Positions 8,119 to 18,615 of a DNA stretch of 64,000 nucleotides are shown one piece after another. The position numbers were made by a program, and so were the translations under genes. A model generated the notes under the pieces. The model worked only from the letters and a program-made list of their open reading frames with translations, was not told where the DNA came from and searched no databases. Where the stretch lies: NCBI RefSeq assembly GCF_039503195.1, contig NZ_JBCJKP010000001.1, positions 9,424,001 to 9,488,000 of the forward strand. Direction: 5' to 3'. Numbering within the stretch: the stretch's first letter is position 1; each line of letters begins with the position of its first letter. Source of the stretch: Streptomyces mirabilis. GTDB taxonomy: Bacteria; Actinomycetota; Actinomycetes; Streptomycetales; Streptomycetaceae.

Positions 8119-9015
8119 TCAGCTCTTCGCGTCGCGGAAGGCGCCGGGGGTCTGGCCGGTCGCGCGGGTGAAGAACTTGCTGAAGTTGGTGGGCTCTGTG
8201 AAGCCGAGGCGGTGGCTGATGGCGGCAACAGGGATGTCGGTATGGGTCAGCAGGCGTTTGGCTTCCAGGGTGACGCGCGCGTCGATGAGGTGCTTGGCAG
8301 TGTGACCGGTGGCGCGTTGGCAGGAGCGGTTGAGGGTCTTGAGGGAGTAGCCGAGCCGGTCGGCGTAGTCGTGGGCCTGGCGCAGGGCGGCGAAGGAGCG
8401 TTCGAGTTCCCGCTGGAAGAGGCGGTACGGCTGCAGAGCGGCGAAGGCCGGCGCGTGGCCGTCGGGGGCGGGGAGGCGGGCGATGCGCAGCAGTACCCCG
8501 GCCAGCAGCTGGCGCAGGAGCTCTCTGGTGATCTCGGGTTCCTGGTCCGCGAGTCCGGCGTACTCGGTGGCGAGTTCGGCCAGTGCGCGGTGGAAGCGGC
8601 CGTAGTCGTCGGGGACGAGCTGCCAGGAGGCGGGGCCGAACGGGTCGTCGGTCACCCGCGCGGTCGCGGGGAGCCGGGGCGGGACGTCCGGCGTGAACAG
8701 CACCACTGTGGCGTCCAGGTCGGCGGGGTCACCGTCGAGCGCCGTGGGCAACCGCTGCACCTGCCCGGGGCGGATGTGCAGCAGAGTCCCCGGTCGGCAA
8801 GGGCGGTCGATGAAATCGACCATGCCGAGGCCTTCGCCGCGGTGGACCAGAGTGAGGTGATGGAAGTCCAGCCGGTGCACTCGCTTGAACTCCGTGCCCG
8901 GAAGACGGTGGACCAGATCGGCGAAGGTGAGGACCTCCAGTCTCAGATCTGGGCGCACGGGGTTGCGATAACCCCGCTCGACCACCGGAGTCTGTCCCCT
9001 TTCGACCATCACCAT
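8119..9015 (-). CDS. AraC-family transcriptional regulator
   Basis: A 298-residue protein: N-terminal cupin-like sensing domain (residues ~1-170) and C-terminal double helix-turn-helix. The C-terminal part reads ADRLGYSLKTLNRSCQRATGHTAKHLIDARVTLEAKRLLTHTDIPVAAISHRLGFTEPTNFSKFFTRATGQTPGAFR, the AraC signature. ATG 9015 is chosen because the N-terminal domain begins there; the frame stays open upstream into the neighbour's leader. It is divergent from the SnoaL-like gene at 9113 with 97 bp between, so it probably controls that gene and itself. Confidence 0.85.
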   Translation of the reverse strand: MVMVERGQTPVVERGYRNPVRPDLRLEVLTFADLVHRLPGTEFKRVHRLDFHHLTLVHRGEGLGMVDFIDRPCRPGTLLHIRPGQVQRLPTALDGDPADLDATVVLFTPDVPPRLPATARVTDDPFGPASWQLVPDDYGRFHRALAELATEYAGLADQEPEITRELLRQLLAGVLLRIARLPAPDGHAPAFAALQPYRLFQRELERSFAALRQAHDYADRLGYSLKTLNRSCQRATGHTAKHLIDARVTLEAKRLLTHTDIPVAAISHRLGFTEPTNFSKFFTRATGQTPGAFRDAKS

Positions 9016-9112
9016 GCCTGACTCTACCGTGTGCCCAGGCTGGTGTGCCGCGAGAGTGGGCTGCAGGCCGGTGAGTAAGGCGTCACCGGAACACGCAGAT
9101 CGGAGTCGTGCT

Positions 9113-9871
9113 GTGAGTAGCAAGGAAATCGTCCTCAAGGCCGCTGGCGAAATGTTCGGTGACAAGGACCCCGGCGCAGTGGATCGCTGGGTGGCCGCTG
9201 ACTACCGTCAGCACAGCAGCCTCGCCGCGGACGGGCCGGAGGCGCTGCGCCAGCTGGTGGAGGGTCTGTCGGCGAGCTTCCGTTACGAGGGCGCCCGGAT
9301 GATCGCCGACGGTGATTTGGTGGCTCTGCACGGCACGTATCACGGATTCGGACCGGAGCCGCTGGTGGCCTTCGACCTGTTCCGGGTCGATGAGGACGGC
9401 AGGCTGGCGGAGCACTGGGACGCGCTGACCCCGGTCGTCTCGGACACCGCCTCCGGCCGGTCACAGACCGACGGCCCCGCTGCGTCCTCCGACCCGGACC
9501 GGACGGAGGCCAACCGGAGGCTGGTGGCAGAGTTCGCGGAGAAGGTTCTCAAGGGCGCCGACTACTCGGTGCTGACCGACTTCATCTCCACCGAGACTTA
9601 CCTCCAGCACAACCCGGAGGCCGCCGACGGACTCGACGGCTTCGGGGCCGCGGCCGCCAAGTGGGCCGAGCAGGGCAAGAACCTGGTCTACAAGACCATC
9701 CACAAGGTCGTCGCCGAGGGAGACCTCGTGCTGCTGCAGTCCGAGGGCGAGTTCGGCGTGCCGGTTGCCTATTGGGACCTGTTCCGCGTCGCCGACGGAA
9801 AGATCGTCGAGCACTGGGACGTCATCGCGCCCGTCCCGGCAGAATTGCCGCACGGGAACGGCCTGTTCTGA
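9113..9871 (+). CDS. SnoaL-like protein with two NTF2-fold domains
   Basis: A 252-residue protein with a duplicated NTF2/SnoaL fold. Each half has a YxQHxxxxADG(x)E/L segment (YRQHSSLAADGPEAL and YLQHNPEAADGLDGF), then LHGTYHG or LLQSEGEF, and ends in a FDLFRVDEDGRLAEHWD or WDLFRVADGKIVEHWD motif. Such proteins are often annotated as SnoaL-like aldol-condensation enzymes; some bind small ligands only. GTG 9113 follows a weak ribosome site. Divergent from an AraC regulator that likely controls it. Confidence 0.75.
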   Translation: MSSKEIVLKAAGEMFGDKDPGAVDRWVAADYRQHSSLAADGPEALRQLVEGLSASFRYEGARMIADGDLVALHGTYHGFGPEPLVAFDLFRVDEDGRLAEHWDALTPVVSDTASGRSQTDGPAASSDPDRTEANRRLVAEFAEKVLKGADYSVLTDFISTETYLQHNPEAADGLDGFGAAAAKWAEQGKNLVYKTIHKVVAEGDLVLLQSEGEFGVPVAYWDLFRVADGKIVEHWDVIAPVPAELPHGNGLF

Positions 9872-10254
9872 GGGTCTGGCACCGTGAGCGATCCGACCTG
9901 CACCGAGAAGACCTTCCGGATGACCGTCCAGGACGGCGTCGCCTTCCACAACTCCGGCGCGCCCGGCGGGGCCACTGCACCATGAGACCGCCGCAGGAGG
10001 AACGAACGGCGCGGTCGCGGACGTCGACCTGCACGCCGCAGAGATCAGCCGCGGTGCCTTCCTTCCGTGCCGGCCGGACAGGCCGGGCACGGCCACCGCC
10101 CACGCCGTGAACCCCGACTCCAAGACGGTTCACGCCCGTTCCTCGCCCTTGCGGGCAGTCCTGACGGGGCCGCCGCAGCACACCGGCACCATCGCCGATG
10201 CGGGAGGCGAGCATCGGTGCCCGCCGCTCCCGGTGCCCCCTCCGCAGGCCCTGC
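9872..10254. other. Degraded stretch after the SnoaL-like gene
   Basis: A 33-codon frame from GTG 9884 (VSDPTCTEKTFRMTVQ...) has no recognisable family. The rest reads like decayed coding sequence leading into the aminotransferase remnant. Nothing here is functional as far as I can see. Confidence 0.3.
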
Positions 10255-10650
10255 TGTGGCCGGACTGCACTTGTCGATGGGCGACTTGCCGCTGTCCTAC
10301 GTCATCCAACGGCTGATCGCCCGTCAACTTGACGCCGACGAAGGCATCGAGGTCGATCCGGAGGCGGTTGTTGTCACCACCGGCAGCCAGGAGGCGCTCT
10401 TCCCCCTGGGGGTGCAGCGCCGCCGCGCCCGGGACGTGCCGCCGGCTGTCACACCCGCCGGCGCCGGCGTGACTGGCGCGGCGTGCCTGCTGGGCCCGCC
10501 GGTCCACCTCGTCGCCAAGGCGCCGGACGGAGGCGACCTGGCGGACCAACGGTGGCGCGTCCACCAGGTCCGCGCCGCCGGACTGGGACCCCGGGCCCTG
10601 TATGTCGTGACCGACCACGCCAACTCCTACGGCTTCCACATAGCGCCGTC
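10255..10650 (+). pseudogene. PLP-dependent aminotransferase (class I/II, MocR-like) remnant
   Basis: Translation gives LSYVIQRLIARQLDADEGIEVDPEAVVVTTGSQEALF, then DLADQRWRVHQVRAAGLGPRALYVVTDHANSYG. This resembles the cofactor domain of 2-aminoadipate-type aminotransferases (R-x-L-I-x-x-x-L, TxGSQEAL, YVVPDHxNPxG). No start is found and the PLP lysine region is lost. At about 10650 the sequence joins the truncated MFS gene running the other way. Confidence 0.65.
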
Positions 10651-10654
10651 AGTG

Positions 10655-11333
10655 CGCCGCGCTTCGCGGTCGGGAACCGAACACGGCGCAGCAGCACCAG
10701 GGAAAGTGCCGCACCGGCAGCGGTCAAGGCAAAGACGACACGCCAGTGCAACCAGGCGGCCAGGCCACCCGCTGCCAGTGTCGCCGCCGTCGTGCCCAGG
10801 GCGGTGAAGGTCTGGAGGCTGGATATCTCACGGGCCCTGGCCGCACCGGTGTAGGAATCGCCGACAATGGTCAGCACGCTCGGGAACAGTGAGCCGACGA
10901 ACAACCCGGTCATGGCTCGGATCACCAGGAGCGCGGCAGAGCCGGGGGCGGCGACACTGGCCGCACTGCCGAGAAGGGTGCCGACCAGAGCGAGCCGCAA
11001 GACACTCAGCCGACCCAGGCGATCAGCGAGCAGGCCCCATACCGGCTGGCCCAGCGCGTACGACAGTACGTAGGAGGTCACCAGTTGCACGGCGCCGTCG
11101 AGTGACACCCCCTCCTCTTCGGCGAGCAGCACCAGCATGGGTGCGGTCGCGAACCGGTCGTAAAAGGAGAGGAAGCCGATAGCGCGCATGAGAGACGCGG
11201 TGAGGAGCACAGCCGCCCGAGGCTGAGGCACGGTGGAACGGGCGACGGACCTGATGGTCCTGTCCGCGCCGGAGCCCGGGGAATCCGGTTTCCAGGGTGA
11301 CCGTGCGGCGGAACGACGTTCGACATGATTCAC
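10655..11333 (-). pseudogene. MFS transporter, N-terminal half only
   Basis: GTG 11333 with AGAGG just upstream starts a protein whose first half is a good MFS transporter: SLMRAIGFLSFYDRFATAPMLVLLAEEEG, then GQPVWGLLADRLGRLSVLRLALVGTLLG, then GLFVGSLFPSVLTIVGDSYTGAARAREIS. The GxLADRxGR loop motif is present. After six predicted membrane segments (about position 10655) homology ends and the frame continues into antisense aminotransferase sequence, adding a nonsense Arg/Pro tail. MFS proteins need ~12 segments, so it is a truncation. Confidence 0.75.
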
Positions 11334-11623
11334 ACGACCTCTCGAAGCAGCGCGGCGCGGGGCGAGGCCTCCGGGTTCGGTTCCGTGCGAGTGCGTGCCG
11401 TTCGCCCGGTCCTCCCCCGGTGGGAGGGCCGCGCACGTGACACCGCGGACTTCAGGTCGGCGACGCTGGTCAGAAAGGACACAGTCATCACGGGACGCCG
11501 GTGAGATCAAGCTGATCCGGGCTGGACCAGCCAAGTAGTCCGTGCGTGCACTCCTTTGTTCCCCTACGTGCCAGCTGCGGAACGCGACCGTGACCGACTG
11601 GGCACCCCTGCGGTGGCAGACGT

Positions 11624-14398
11624 CTATTCGGGAGGTTGACCGGTGCCGGGGAAAAGGAGGTCCCGCAGCTGGTGCCGGCTGCTGATGCCGAGCTTGGGGA
11701 AGATCTTGTGCAGGTGGTAGCCGACGGTCCGGGGCGACACGTAGAGCCGGGCGGCGATGTCGCGGTTGGTCAGGCCCTGCGCGGCCAGTTCCGCGATCTG
11801 CCGCTCCTGCGGCGTGAGTTCGACCTCAGGGCCCGCGGCCGGTAGGGACACCGGGGCACCGGCGGCCCGGAGTTCCGCCGCCGCGCGCTCGGCCCAGGGC
11901 TGAGCGCCCAAGCGCTGGAAGATCTCCAGCGCCCCGCTCAGCATCGGGCGTGCCTCCGTGGCACGTCGGCGGCGGCGCAGCCACTCGCCGAAGTCCAGCC
12001 GGGTGAGGGCGAGTTCGAAGGGCCAGCGGGCGCATGCCGGATCGGCGAGAGCGGCGAGGAAGTGCTGCTCAGCGTCCTCGGAGTCGCCGAGCAGGGCGGC
12101 GGCACGCCGGACGACGGCGTGGACGCGGGAGGACCGCGTGGCGCCGAGGCTTTGCTCGGCGGCTTCGAGCACGGAGCGGGCATCGTCCGTCCGGTCGGCC
12201 CGGACGGCCGCGGCGGCGAGGTCGCCCAGGCAGTACACGGACGCGTGGTAGTGAACGGGCAGCGGCTTGAAGTCGCGGGTGAAAGTGCCCCGCAGCAGGT
12301 CATAGGCGTTGTCGTGGTCGCCTGCCACGACGGCGGCAAGGCCCAGAGCGTGTCGGTAACGCACATGCAGGCTGCGGGACTGGCGCAGGTCGATGCCACG
12401 GACCGCCTCCTGCGCCTGGGCGCGAGCGGCCTCGTGGTCGCCGCACACGGCGTGCAGGGTGGCCTGGAGCAGAGGCGAGCCGACGGTGACGTTGTCGGCC
12501 CCCGCTTCCGCGGCCGCTCGGTAGGCGTCCTCGGCGGCGGTCAGGGCGGCCGTCCAGGAGCCGGTCTCGAAGAGGCCGAGTGCGAGGGCCTGTCCGACGG
12601 TCGCGTTCGTGCCGGCGGTCGCGGCCCGCCGCAACTGGTCCATGGCCTGACCGAGCACGCGGACCGCGAGTTCGCTCTCGTCCAGGACCCACGCGGCGGC
12701 GCCCAGGGCGGCGAGGACGCCGACCGAGTCGTCCGGCTTGCCGGCCAGCGCACGTTCGAGCCGGTGGAGCGCGTCCGTTCGCCGGGTGTGCGGGTGGAGC
12801 GCGGCATGAATCCATGCCTGTGCGACGGGGTCGTCCGCGTGGTCGACCAGCGTGCAGAGGCGGTCGAACTCGCCCTGGTAGAAAGGGTCTCCGGAGTTGT
12901 AGGCGGAGGTGGCTGCGGTGCTCAGGGCGCCGAGGGCCAGCGCCGGCGCCGGGCCGGCCATGGACTCGGCCACGGGGAGCAGGACCGCCAGCGCGTCGTC
13001 GTGGCGCAGGGTGACACCCAGGGCCCAGCCGCCCAGGAGCGCGGCCCTGGCGCGGAGGGCGGGGTCCTCGGTAAGCCCGGGGACGCGGTCGGTGAGCTCA
13101 CCGACCCATTGCGGATGCCCTGCGTACATGGCGGATTCCGCCGCCGCCAGCAGACGCTCGGTGTGCTGTGCCGGATCGGGGGTCAGCTCGGCGGCGCGTT
13201 CCAGGGCCGCCGCCGCGGCGGCGTGTCCGCCCCGGGCGCGGGAGCGCTCGGCGGTCTCGGCCAGAGCGTCGGCCACCTCCTGGTCCGGTCCGAGCGCGGC
13301 GGCGGCCAGGTGCCAGGCCCGGCGGTCGGGTTCGTGTGCCAGCGCAGCGGCCAGCGCCAGGTGCGCCTCGCGTCGTTCGGCGAACGCGGCGGCCTGGAGG
13401 ACGGCGGAGCGCACCAGCGGGTGACGGAGCGTCACCTGCCCGCCCTCGACCCGTACCAGACCTGCCTCCTCGGCCGGGAGCAGCGCCTTCGCCGCGTCTA
13501 GGTCGGGAGCGGCGAGCAGGATGTCCGACAGCCGGGCGGTGCCCGCCGTGGCGACGAGCAGCAGGGCACGCCGTGCCTCCAGGGGAAGCGTGGGCAGGTC
13601 GGCGGCGAAAAGGTTTTCCAGACGGCTGGTGAGCGGAAGGGGCCGAACGTGGGCGGTGGTGCTGCCGTCCCGGGCGAGAGCGCGGCTCAGCTCGATCAGG
13701 GCCAGCGGGTTGCCCGCGGCCTGCTGGAGGATCTCGGAGCGCGCCCGGCCCTGTGGCGGGGACGGCTGGGCGTCCAGCAGTCGGACGGCGGCCATGGGTT
13801 CCAGGGGGCCGACCACCAGATGGGGGAAGTCGCGGTCGAAACGGGCCGGAACCGCCTCCTCCCGCGAGGCGAGCAGCAGCACGGCCCGCTCGGGGTCGAG
13901 GCGGCGCGCGAGGAAGGCCAGGAGGTCGAGCGAGCCGAGGTCCAGCCACTGGGCGTCGTCCACGAGCAGCAGCAGCGGCTGCCGGGCGGCGGCATCGGAG
14001 AGCAGGGTCAGTGCGCCCAGGCGCAGCAGCAGCGGATCCACTGGCTCTTCGCCGTCCGCGTCGCCGAGACCGAACGCGGCGGACAGCGCGTCGCGCTGCC
14101 GCTCCGGCAGCTCGTCCACGGCCCCCAGCAACGGTCGCAGCAGCTGGTGCACCCCCGCGAGGCACAGGCCGGACTCGCCCTCGCTGCCCCGTACGCGAAA
14201 CGTCCGCAGGCGGCGCGACCCGGCTTGGGCGGCGGCCCACTCGACCAGAGTGCTCTTGCCCGAGCCCGGCTCGCCGGTGAGCACCAGGACCTTCGGGCCC
14301 GCGCCGTCCGCGGCATCGAGGAGCCGGGCCAGACCGGACAGCTCCCGATCCCTGCCCATGATCTCCGGGCCGGACGGGGGTCGGTCAGGGGGGTGCAC
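11624..14398 (-). CDS. LAL-type (large ATP-binding LuxR) transcriptional regulator
   Basis: About 924 residues: N-terminal AAA/STAND ATPase with Walker A GEPGSGKS (about residue 42-49) and Walker B LLLLVDDAQWLD, a long TPR-like middle, and a C-terminal LuxR helix-turn-helix (LTPQERQIAELAAQGLTNRDIAARLYVSPRTVGYHLHKIFPKLGI). LALs bind ATP/inducer and activate secondary-metabolism or sugar genes. GTG 14398 is preferred because AGGA lies just upstream; an in-frame GTG at 14476 has no ribosome site. Divergent from a second LAL, sharing a 178-bp promoter region. Confidence 0.85.
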   Translation of the reverse strand: MHPPDRPPSGPEIMGRDRELSGLARLLDAADGAGPKVLVLTGEPGSGKSTLVEWAAAQAGSRRLRTFRVRGSEGESGLCLAGVHQLLRPLLGAVDELPERQRDALSAAFGLGDADGEEPVDPLLLRLGALTLLSDAAARQPLLLLVDDAQWLDLGSLDLLAFLARRLDPERAVLLLASREEAVPARFDRDFPHLVVGPLEPMAAVRLLDAQPSPPQGRARSEILQQAAGNPLALIELSRALARDGSTTAHVRPLPLTSRLENLFAADLPTLPLEARRALLLVATAGTARLSDILLAAPDLDAAKALLPAEEAGLVRVEGGQVTLRHPLVRSAVLQAAAFAERREAHLALAAALAHEPDRRAWHLAAAALGPDQEVADALAETAERSRARGGHAAAAAALERAAELTPDPAQHTERLLAAAESAMYAGHPQWVGELTDRVPGLTEDPALRARAALLGGWALGVTLRHDDALAVLLPVAESMAGPAPALALGALSTAATSAYNSGDPFYQGEFDRLCTLVDHADDPVAQAWIHAALHPHTRRTDALHRLERALAGKPDDSVGVLAALGAAAWVLDESELAVRVLGQAMDQLRRAATAGTNATVGQALALGLFETGSWTAALTAAEDAYRAAAEAGADNVTVGSPLLQATLHAVCGDHEAARAQAQEAVRGIDLRQSRSLHVRYRHALGLAAVVAGDHDNAYDLLRGTFTRDFKPLPVHYHASVYCLGDLAAAAVRADRTDDARSVLEAAEQSLGATRSSRVHAVVRRAAALLGDSEDAEQHFLAALADPACARWPFELALTRLDFGEWLRRRRRATEARPMLSGALEIFQRLGAQPWAERAAAELRAAGAPVSLPAAGPEVELTPQERQIAELAAQGLTNRDIAARLYVSPRTVGYHLHKIFPKLGISSRHQLRDLLFPGTGQPPE

Positions 14399-14576
14399 GG
14401 TGGTCCTCGTCTCGGTCGCCTGATCCTGCAGGGGGGATTCTGCCAGCCGCACGGTGCCACGCCCGGCGACTGCCACTGGTCACGTGACAGATGCGTACCG
14501 CCCCCGGAGCCCCGAAGATCATTCCATCGGAGTCGGTGGCCGAACAGACGTGCAGTGCGATGTCCGGGGTACACGA

Positions 14577-17428
14577 ATGACGATCGAGACAGTAGGCAGG
14601 ACAACCTCTGGTGCGACTGCCGGCTCACATCACCGGGAGCCCGCGGGTACCGGGCTGTTCGGCCGAGAGGCCGAACTCGGGCGGATCCTCCAGAGCGCCG
14701 GGCCGGGGCAGAGCACCTCGTCCCGGGGTCTACTGCTGCTCGGAGAGGAAGGCATAGGCAGGAGCCGGCTGTTGCGCGCCGCCGGGGAGCAGGCCGCCCA
14801 CGACGGCGCGCTGGTGTTGTGGGCGCACGGCTGGGCCGTGGAGCGAGACCGCCCCTACGCCTGCCTACGCCAGTTGCTCACCCTGGTTCTGGACGAGACC
14901 GGCGGTCTGCCCGAGCCCCAGCGTCGGGTTCTGGTGACAATGGTCGCCGCGAGGCCCGGGCCGCCCCCGGTCGATGCCCGGCCGGTTCAGATGGCGGTGC
15001 TGGTGCTGCTTCAGCACCTTGCCGCCTCAGCACCGGTGCTGCTGACGGTGGACGACATCCAGGACTGCGACCAGGCCTCAATGGACGTGATCGGCTCGGT
15101 CATCCGCCACCTGCCCGGCCGCGGTGTGTCGGTGCTCCTCGCAGCGCGCGGCGAGGCCGTCCCGACGGGGCTGCCGACGGAATTGGGCCTGATGCACCTG
15201 GCGCCACTGACGCCGAGGGCTGCCGCCGCGCTCCTGGACGAACAGCCTGGTGCACCCCGGGGTCGCCGTAGGCTGGAACTGCTGGAGGAGGCAAGAGGAA
15301 ACCCGCAGGCGTTGCTGGAGCTGTGCCGACGGGGACGGTCGGTTGCAGACCGGGCCGTCCCCGGCGGGAAGCTGCCCCCCTTCGTTTCGCGCAGGACGAG
15401 TTCGAGTCCCGGCTCGCCGCCCTGCCTGCCGCTACGCAGCACGCGCTGCTCTACGCGGCGCTCGCGGATCCCGGCGAGGACCTGTGGACAGTCATGACCG
15501 CCCTGGACACGCCGGACCTCGATGTCTGGGCCCCGGCGGAGGCGGCCGGCATCGTCACCGTGGCCGACGGAGGGATCTCGTTCCGGCACGCACTGGTACG
15601 CCGTTCCGCGGGAGCGCGGCACCCCGCCCAGCTCCGCCGCACGGCCTACCTGGCCCTGGCTGAGGCAGCCGGCCCGCACGCGTCCCGCGCCCGCTACCGG
15701 GCGGCGGCCGCACTCGGACCCGATGAGTCGATCGCCGCCGCACTCGAAGGAGCCGCCTGGGACGCGCAGGACGCCTTCACCGCGGCGGCCGCCCTGCAAC
15801 AGGCTGCCCGGCTCAGCCCCGGCGTGCGCGACCGCGCCCGACGGCTGGCCGAGGCACTGGCCGCCGCCCACCTCGTCGGGGACCCGGACTGGGTGGGGGA
15901 CCTGTACCAGGAGTTCACCAGGATCGATGCGGACGCCGAGACGACCTTTCTGGCCGCCACCGCCATGAGCACCGCCCTCTCGCTGTCCTCCTTCCAGGAA
16001 GAAGCCTTCGACCTGTTGCTGGACGTCTCCGAGCGCACCCTGCCCGGCGACGGCTCCCTCACGCTCGCCCTGGCCTCGCTGGCCGCAGCCGTCGCCGACC
16101 AGTCCGCACTGCCGCAGCACCGCAACCGATTGGCGGCACTGCTCGCGCGGACCGAGGGCAGGACCCGGGCCGGCTCGGAGTCCATCGGGTCGCTGGCACG
16201 GCTCGACGACCCCGAGGTGCGGTCGGCCCTGCGCGCCGTCGTGTCCCTGGTGGCGACGCCCCCGGGCTCCGCCGCCCGGCTCCTGCGCGGGCTCGAACAG
16301 CCGCGCCTCGGGGCCCTTCCGGACAGTCCGGGCATGCTGGTCCAGCGGCTCGCCGTAGCCTGGGTCGCCTACCAGGCGGACGAAGCCGACGCCTGCCTGC
16401 GGCAGTACCGCAAGGCCGACGCACAGCTGTGCACCCGCAAGGCGCTCGGTCTGCGGGCCTGGTCACTGGCGCCGATGGCGGACACGCTCCTGGCGACAGG
16501 CCGGTGGACGGAGGCGGAGGCGCTGCTCGAGGAAAGCAGCGAGGGTTCCGCTGTCCTCGGGCAGTCCCGCGTTCAGGCAGATCTCGACGCGCTCGCCCTG
16601 ATCCTGTCCGCGCTGCGCGGCGGGACCGTCCCGGATCCGTCTGCGGCCGAGGCGCGTTGGCGTGCCCTTGACCTTGAGGGAAACCGCGCGACCCAGGCGC
16701 GCATCCTGCGGGCCCGTGCCCTGGCGGCAACCGCCCAGGGTGACTGGGCCCGGGCCTTCCGCCAGTGGCGGGCGCTGTTCGACGCGGACGGTTCGCCGCT
16801 GCACCCGTTCCTGTCGCCGCGTGCCATCGCCGAACTCGCCGTCGCCGCCAAGCGGACGGGGCGGGAGGAGGAGACGGCGCGAATTCTGGCCCGGGTCCGC
16901 TCGCAGCAGGGCGAGCGGCCCACCACGCGGATGACGCTGCTGCTCCACCACGCGGCCGCACTGGTGGACTTCGAGGGTGACCCCGAGCAGCACTTCCAGC
17001 TGGCGGTGGTCAACCCCGAGAGTGAGCAATGGCCGTGGGAGCGAGCCCAGGCCCGGCTCAGCTACGCGGTCTGGCTCCGGCGTGGCCGCCGGCCGCTGGA
17101 GGCACGGGAGCAGCTGACCGCGGCCCTGGAGATGGCCGAACAGCTCGGCGCGGATCCGCTGGCCGCGGCCGCCCGGGCCGAGCTGCGCGCCAGCGGAGCG
17201 GCCTGCGCCGCCGATCCTGATGTCGCGCTGGTCGAACTGACCGCTCAGCAGCGGCAGATCGTCCGGCTGGCGGCCAGTGGCCTGTCGAATCGTGAGATCG
17301 GTGAGCAGCTGTTTCTGTCACCGCGTACGGTGGGCACACATCTGTACAACGTCTATCCCAAACTCGGTGTGAGTCGGCGCCACCAACTGCGCGATCTGTT
17401 GTCCGCGGCGGAGACCGACATCGCCTGA
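14577..17428 (+). pseudogene. Second LAL-type LuxR regulator, interrupted by one frameshift
   Basis: ATG 14577 starts an ATPase domain that runs in one frame to a run of six C at 15375-15380. The rest continues in another frame to TGA 17428. One extra C would restore GGKLPPLRFAQDEFESRL and a ~950-residue protein. The Walker A is GEEGIGRSR, with Arg where Lys is essential, and Walker B is VDDIQD. The C-terminal LuxR HTH (LTAQQRQIVRLAASGLSNREIGEQLFLSPRTVGTHLYNVYPKLG) is intact. Either a decaying gene or a sequencing error in the C-run; the Walker change argues for relaxed ATPase function. Confidence 0.75.
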
Positions 17429-17532
17429 CGAAGTATTTCAGCGGTGCGATGCGGGTGCCGGTGTTTCTTCGTCTCCCGGCTGCTGGGGCGTCGGAGAGAG
17501 CCTTCAGGGGCCGAGCGAGAGGTGAGAGTGGA

Positions 17533-18519
17533 ATGCAGTCGGACTCCAGCGACGGCGCAGCCGGGTTCCTGCCGCCCGTCGTTGTGCTCGACCAGGCGGT
17601 GGAACGGCTGGTGGCAGCCTCGGCCACACCGCCCTACCTGGACGAACTGGGCCCGGTGCTCGGTCGTCAGGCGCTGCGCGAGTCGCAGGCGGACCGAGTC
17701 GACGACTTTGAGATGGACGCCGTCTTCCGGGTGGCCCCGGTCGGTCCTTCGGGGCTCGTCGGCTTCTGGTCCTTCCGTCCCGTCGGTGTGACCGGGCCGC
17801 TGCCGACGCTGTTCTACGTCCACGGTGGCCGCTGGATGCTCGGGGACGCCCAGACGCATGCCCGCCTGATCAGCGAGTTCGTCCGGGACCTGGGAGTCAC
17901 CGCCATCGTTCCCGAGTACAGCCGCGCTCCCGAGGCTCGGTATCCCGTGGCGCTGGAGGAGTGCTACGACCTGCTGGCCTGGACCGTCGAACACGCCGGG
18001 GAACTGGACCTGGACCCCGGCCGGCTGGCCGTGGCCGGGGACTGCGCCGGGGCCACCCTCGCCACCGCGCTCACCATGCTGGCCCGAGCGCGCGGCGGGT
18101 CGGCGATCCGGGCTCAACTGCTCTACTACCCGCTCACCGACTCCCGCTGCGACAGTGACTCCCAGCAGCGTTTCGCCACTGGCTACCTGCTCACCCGACA
18201 AGCCCTCCACAGGTACTGGCAGCAATATGCGCCGGACCCGGGGCAGCTGGCCGAGCCCACCGCGTCCCCGCTGCGGGCGACCCGTGCGGACCTGACGGGA
18301 CTCCCGCCCGCGTTGGTGGTCACCGCGGAGGCGGACGTGGCCAGGGACGAAGGGGAGCAGTACGCACGACGGCTGCGCGACGCAGATGTCGAGGTGACGG
18401 CCGTACGAGTCCTCGGAACCGTCCACGACTTCGTCTCGCTGAACGCCCTGCGCGACAGCCCGCCCACCCGTGCCGCGGTGCGGCAGGGATGCGATTTCCT
18501 GCGGGCGAAGCTGAGCTGA
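17533..18519 (+). CDS. HSL-type alpha/beta hydrolase with Cys in place of the nucleophile Ser
   Basis: A 328-residue member of the hormone-sensitive-lipase (GDSAG) esterase family. The oxyanion loop is HGGRW (from H97) rather than HGGG. The nucleophile elbow is GDCAG with Cys171 (codon TGC, one base from the TCC used in its paralog). Asp268 (TAEADVARDEG) and His298 (VHDF) complete the triad. ATG 17533 has GAGGTGAG upstream. It is ~45% similar by eye to the esterase at 20747, and follows the broken LAL by 105 bp. Cys nucleophiles in this family usually give poor esterases, so activity is uncertain. Confidence 0.8.
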   Translation: MQSDSSDGAAGFLPPVVVLDQAVERLVAASATPPYLDELGPVLGRQALRESQADRVDDFEMDAVFRVAPVGPSGLVGFWSFRPVGVTGPLPTLFYVHGGRWMLGDAQTHARLISEFVRDLGVTAIVPEYSRAPEARYPVALEECYDLLAWTVEHAGELDLDPGRLAVAGDCAGATLATALTMLARARGGSAIRAQLLYYPLTDSRCDSDSQQRFATGYLLTRQALHRYWQQYAPDPGQLAEPTASPLRATRADLTGLPPALVVTAEADVARDEGEQYARRLRDADVEVTAVRVLGTVHDFVSLNALRDSPPTRAAVRQGCDFLRAKLS

Positions 18520-18615
18520 ACCCGGCCCGTTCGACGCGAGTCGGCCGGGGACTGGGACGCCAACCAGTCGGCTGACGTATTCAGTCGCGTTCCGACCTCG
18601 GAGCAGACTGCTCCC

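Noticed and set aside
15375-15380. Programmed frameshift in the LAL gene
   Set aside because: No slippery heptamer or downstream structure stands out; a missing base in a C-run explains the data more simply.
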